64,000 nucleotides of DNA from UBA7803 sp040219135. GTDB taxonomy: Bacteria; Pseudomonadota; Gammaproteobacteria; Pseudomonadales; Azotimanducaceae. The notes beneath the pieces are model-generated. The model was not told the DNA's origin. It searched no databases and was given only the letters and a program-made list of their open reading frames with translations. Within the stretch, counting starts at the first letter, position 1, and every line of letters starts with the position of its first letter. Both the position numbers and the translations under genes were made by a program. Shown in pieces: positions 61,497 through 64,000 of this stretch. The stretch is taken from assembly GCA_040219135.1 (NCBI GenBank), contig JAVJTA010000002.1:310001-374000 (forward strand), read 5' to 3'.

Positions 61497-61925
61497 ATGA
61501 AGACTGTAAGCATGCGGGCGGAAGACGTCCGACATTCGTGGTTCGTCGTCGACGCCGAGGACAAGACCCTGGGTCGACTCGCGACGGAGATCGCCCGGCG
61601 CCTGCGCGGCAAGCACAAACCCGAATACACGCCCCATGTGGACACCGGCGACTACGTAGTCGTGGTCAATGCCGAGAAGGTCCGGGTGACGGGCGCGAAG
61701 ACCACGGACAAGATGTACTACCGTCACAGCGGCTACCCGGGCGGAATCAAGAGCCGCAGCTTCGAGGAGATGCGCAACAGCCATCCCGAGCGGATCATCG
61801 AAAAGGCCGTCAAAGGCATGCTGCCGCGCAACCCGCTCGGCCGTGCGATGCTGAAGAAGTTGAAGGTCTATCCGGGCGCCGAGCATCCGCACAGCGCTCA
61901 ACAACCGGAACCATTGGAACTGTAA
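61497..61925 (+). CDS. rplM: 50S ribosomal protein L13
   Basis: A 142-residue ribosomal protein. HSWFVVDAEDKTLGRLATEIA, RGKHKPEYTPHVDTGDYVVVVNAEKV (blocks), YYRHSGYPGGIKSR, MLPRNPLGRAMLKKLKVYPG and EHPHSAQQP are invariant family blocks. ATG 61497 gives the standard MKT start. Operon with rpsI, three bases apart. Confidence 0.98.
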   Translation: MKTVSMRAEDVRHSWFVVDAEDKTLGRLATEIARRLRGKHKPEYTPHVDTGDYVVVVNAEKVRVTGAKTTDKMYYRHSGYPGGIKSRSFEEMRNSHPERIIEKAVKGMLPRNPLGRAMLKKLKVYPGAEHPHSAQQPEPLEL

Positions 61926-61928
61926 GGT

Positions 61929-62321
61929 ATGGCAGGCACGCAGAACTACGGCACGGGTCGTCGCAAGACCTCCACGGCGCGGGTGTTTCTCAGCACCGGC
62001 ACCGGGAACATTCAGGTCAACAACAAGCCCCTGGATCAGTATTTCGGCCGTGAGACCGCGCGCATGGTCGTCCGCCAGGCTCTGGAAGTGGCAGACATGA
62101 CGGATAAGCTCGACGTCAAGGTCACGGTGGCAGGCGGCGGCAACTCCGGCCAGGCCGGGTCCATACGACACGGCATTGCCCGTGCTCTGGTGGAGCGCGA
62201 CGAAACCCTGCGTGCGCCGTTACGCCGGGCCGGATTCCTCACCCGGGACGCGCGCGCGGTAGAACGGAAGAAAGTCGGTTTGCGCAAGGCGCGCAAGCGG
62301 CCCCAGTACTCAAAGCGCTGA
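61929..62321 (+). CDS. rpsI: 30S ribosomal protein S9
   Basis: A 130-residue ribosomal protein: YGTGRRKTSTARVFL at the start, GGGNSGQAGSIRHGIARALVE in the middle, and the basic tail RKARKRPQYSKR that reaches the P-site tRNA. Normal length. Confidence 0.98.
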   Translation: MAGTQNYGTGRRKTSTARVFLSTGTGNIQVNNKPLDQYFGRETARMVVRQALEVADMTDKLDVKVTVAGGGNSGQAGSIRHGIARALVERDETLRAPLRRAGFLTRDARAVERKKVGLRKARKRPQYSKR

Positions 62322-62329
62322 CGTGCCTG

Positions 62330-62379
62330 CACTCCGGTTGTTCCGGGTCGAGGACCCCCTCGACCAGGTACCCGGAGTG
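62330..62379 (+). other. Nested hairpin between rpsI and petA
   Basis: The inner stem GGTCGAGG/CCTCGACC (62346-62353, 62358-62365) is perfect with an ACCC loop; an outer stem CACTCCGG/CCGGAGTG (62330-62337, 62372-62379) closes around it. No T-run follows, so it may be a Rho-dependent end, mRNA barrier or attenuator. Confidence 0.6.
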
Positions 62380-62497
62380 ATCGAACGCATCACCGAACTC
62401 ATGCCGCTATCAGGCGTTTTCCGGGCGCTCTCGGGCGTCCGGGCCGAGGTGGTGTGTGGTAAACTTTTCGCCTTCACGAATCTGTCTGGAGTGGGCT

Positions 62498-63151
62498 GTG
62501 AGCCAGGGTGATCAGGAATTGAAACCCGCCGAGGAGATGGCGGAAAGCATCGACACCGGAGCCATCAACAAGCAGCGCCGCTATTTCCTGATCGGCGCTA
62601 CCGCCACGGTCGGCGCGCTCGGCGTGGTCGGTGCCGCCATTCCCTTCGTCGCGTCCTGGGAACCGAGCGCCAAAGCCCGAGCCCTCGGAGCGCCGGTTCG
62701 GGTCGATATCGGCAAACTCCAGTCCGGCGAGATGCTGGGGCCGGTTCCGGCGTGGCGCGGTCAGCCCATCTTCATTCTGAAACGCACCGAAGAAGTCATC
62801 CAACGCCTCGAAGCCGACAATCCGGATCTCGCCGACCCCGATTCCAGCAACACCGAGATGCAACCCGCCTACGCGCAGAATCCGGTCCGCGCCAAACGCC
62901 CGGAAATCGGTGTGTACATCGGCCTGTGTACCCACCTCGGCTGCTCCCCGAAATACTACGGAGAAGTCACGCCCGAGCCTTTCGATCCCGACTGGCAGGG
63001 AGGATTCTTCTGTCCGTGCCACGGATCCCGATTCGACATGGCCGGGCGCGTGGTAAAGGGTGTGCCTGCGCCGGACAACCTGCCGGTGCCGCCTTATGAA
63101 TTCGTCAGCGACACGGTCCTGGTGATTGGAGAAGACGAGGAGACCGCCTGA
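62498..63151 (+). CDS. petA: Ubiquinol-cytochrome c reductase Rieske iron-sulfur subunit
   Basis: A 217-residue subunit of the bc1 complex. A Tat-type N-region (KQRRYFLIG, 25-33) runs into one helix (about 34-52). The [2Fe-2S] ligands are Cys144 and His146 in CTHLGC and Cys172 and His175 in CPCHGS, and the second Cys of each box forms the disulfide. GTG 62498 has GGAG six bases upstream. An extended -10-like TGGTAAACT is at 62457-62465. ATG of petB shares one base with the stop. Confidence 0.96.
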   Translation: MSQGDQELKPAEEMAESIDTGAINKQRRYFLIGATATVGALGVVGAAIPFVASWEPSAKARALGAPVRVDIGKLQSGEMLGPVPAWRGQPIFILKRTEEVIQRLEADNPDLADPDSSNTEMQPAYAQNPVRAKRPEIGVYIGLCTHLGCSPKYYGEVTPEPFDPDWQGGFFCPCHGSRFDMAGRVVKGVPAPDNLPVPPYEFVSDTVLVIGEDEETA

Positions 63152-64000
63152 TGGCCGAATCCGGAAGCAAGCAGGGCAAGGTCACGGTAGCCCTGGGCAA
63201 CATGGTCGACTGGGTGGACGAGCGTTTCCCGCTGATGGAAACGTGGAATTACCATCTCGCCCGCTACTGGGCGCCGAAGAACTTCAACTTCTGGTATCTG
63301 TTCGGCGTGCTCTCCATCGTCGTGCTGGTGAATCAGCTGCTGACCGGCATCTGGCTGACCATGAGCTACGTGCCCAGCGGCGACGGCGCGTTCGCTTCCG
63401 TCGAGTACATCATGCGCGACGTCGAGTACGGCTGGCTGCTCCGCTACCTGCATTCCACCGGCGCGTCGGCATTCTTCATCGTCGTCTATCTGCACATGTT
63501 CCGCGCCATGATGTACGGCTCCTACCGCAAGCCGCGGGAGCTGCTGTGGCTGATCGGCATGGCCATTTTCGTCGTGCTGATGGCGGAAGGCTTTTTTGGC
63601 TATCTGCTGCCCTGGGGCAACATGTCCTACTGGGGCGCCCAGGTGATCGTCTCCCTGGTGGGCTCGATTCCCCTGATCGGCCCGGACCTGATGCAGTGGG
63701 TGCGCGGCGACTTTCTGATGTCCGAGATCACCCTCAACCGTTTCTTCGCCCTTCACGTGGTGGCGCTGCCGCTGGTGCTGGTGATGCTGGTGTTCGTGCA
63801 CATCGTCGCGCTCCACCACGTCGGCTCCAACAATCCCGACGGGGTCGACGTCAAGAAGCACAAGGATGCCAATGGCATACCCCGCGATGCCATCCCCTTC
63901 CACCCGTACTACACGATCGGCCACGACCTGCCGGCCATCGTCGCATTCCTGTTCATCTTCTGCGCCGTCGTTTTCTACGCGCCGGAGATGGGCGGCTACT
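63151..64000 (+). CDS. petB: Cytochrome b of the bc1 complex, cut by the window edge
   Basis: The first 283 residues are present. Haem ligands appear as paired His: LRYLHSTGASAFF and VVYLHMFRAMMYG (helix B), FFALHVVALPLV and VFVHIVALHHVGSNNP (helix D). GYLLPWGNMSYWGAQVI and GSIPLIG belong to the Qo site region. Four helices precede the truncated C-terminal part. Start ATG 63151 in frame to the edge. Confidence 0.97.
   Translation, partial: MAESGSKQGKVTVALGNMVDWVDERFPLMETWNYHLARYWAPKNFNFWYLFGVLSIVVLVNQLLTGIWLTMSYVPSGDGAFASVEYIMRDVEYGWLLRYLHSTGASAFFIVVYLHMFRAMMYGSYRKPRELLWLIGMAIFVVLMAEGFFGYLLPWGNMSYWGAQVIVSLVGSIPLIGPDLMQWVRGDFLMSEITLNRFFALHVVALPLVLVMLVFVHIVALHHVGSNNPDGVDVKKHKDANGIPRDAIPFHPYYTIGHDLPAIVAFLFIFCAVVFYAPEMGGY

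Noticed and set aside
62323..62511. Possible 62-residue gene between rpsI and petA
   Set aside because: No recognisable domain, it spans the nested hairpin and the petA ribosome-binding site, and its end overlaps the petA start in another frame.

Overview
The window is GC-rich chromosomal DNA from a Gram-negative bacterium, most probably a gammaproteobacterium. The evidence is gene order: gatCAB divergent from mreBCD-maf-rng-yhdP-tldD, then rpoN-hpf-ptsN-rapZ-ptsO, lptBAC-kdsC-yrbG, mlaFEDCB-ibaG-murA-hisGD, and algW/zapE/rplM-rpsI/petAB. LPS export, Mla and Rieske/cytochrome b genes fit a respiring diderm. I cannot name a genus. GTG and TTG starts, and 1-8 bp gene overlaps, are frequent.

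Layout. (1) 1-23.4 kb is an accessory surface-glycan locus: a truncated NRPS (C-A-start of T), a glutamine-dependent amidotransferase of the AsnB type, an alkaline-phosphatase-superfamily hydrolase, a TupA-like ATP-grasp ligase, several glycosyltransferases, a polyprenyl glycosylphosphotransferase that would start the glycan, a lone GspC-like protein, a UPF0104-type flippase/synthase-like membrane protein, WecE, a GT-C membrane protein, a dolichol-phosphate-type GT2, two sulfotransferases, a DegT-like PLP-fold protein, a WbqC protein and an exported S74-chaperone protein. Together they suggest a sulfated glycan with 4-amino-4,6-dideoxyhexose and amino-acid or amide decoration (inference). (2) 23.4-26.3 kb holds a phosphodiesterase, a thiolase with its DUF35 partner, and a CBS protein. 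(3) 26.3-41.7 kb holds gatBAC, then the cell-shape operon, maf, rng, yhdP, tldD, darP and pmbA. (4) 41.65-42.26 kb is a 600-bp non-coding island with two diverged copies of one structured element in opposite orientations, plus a 42-bp tandem repeat. (5) 42.3-50.6 kb, minus strand: mgtE, nitrogen-PTS and rpoN genes, LPS transport genes, kdsC and a Na+/Ca2+ exchanger. (6) 50.7-57.3 kb, plus strand: the mla operon, ibaG, murA, hisG, hisD. (7) 57.4-64 kb: a DUF2254-like membrane protein, algW/degS, zapE, rplM-rpsI, and petA-petB, the last running off the end.

The most notable item is the element pair at 41.65-42.19 kb. Its helices change sequence in step on both arms between copies while loops and junction words stay fixed, the pattern of a selected RNA or single-stranded DNA structure. 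Next are a 105-bp direct repeat in two divergent intergenic regions that brackets a two-gene cassette in the glycan locus, and an mreC gene whose only sensible start is ATT behind a strong ribosome-binding site. No tRNA, rRNA, CRISPR array or insertion sequence was seen.
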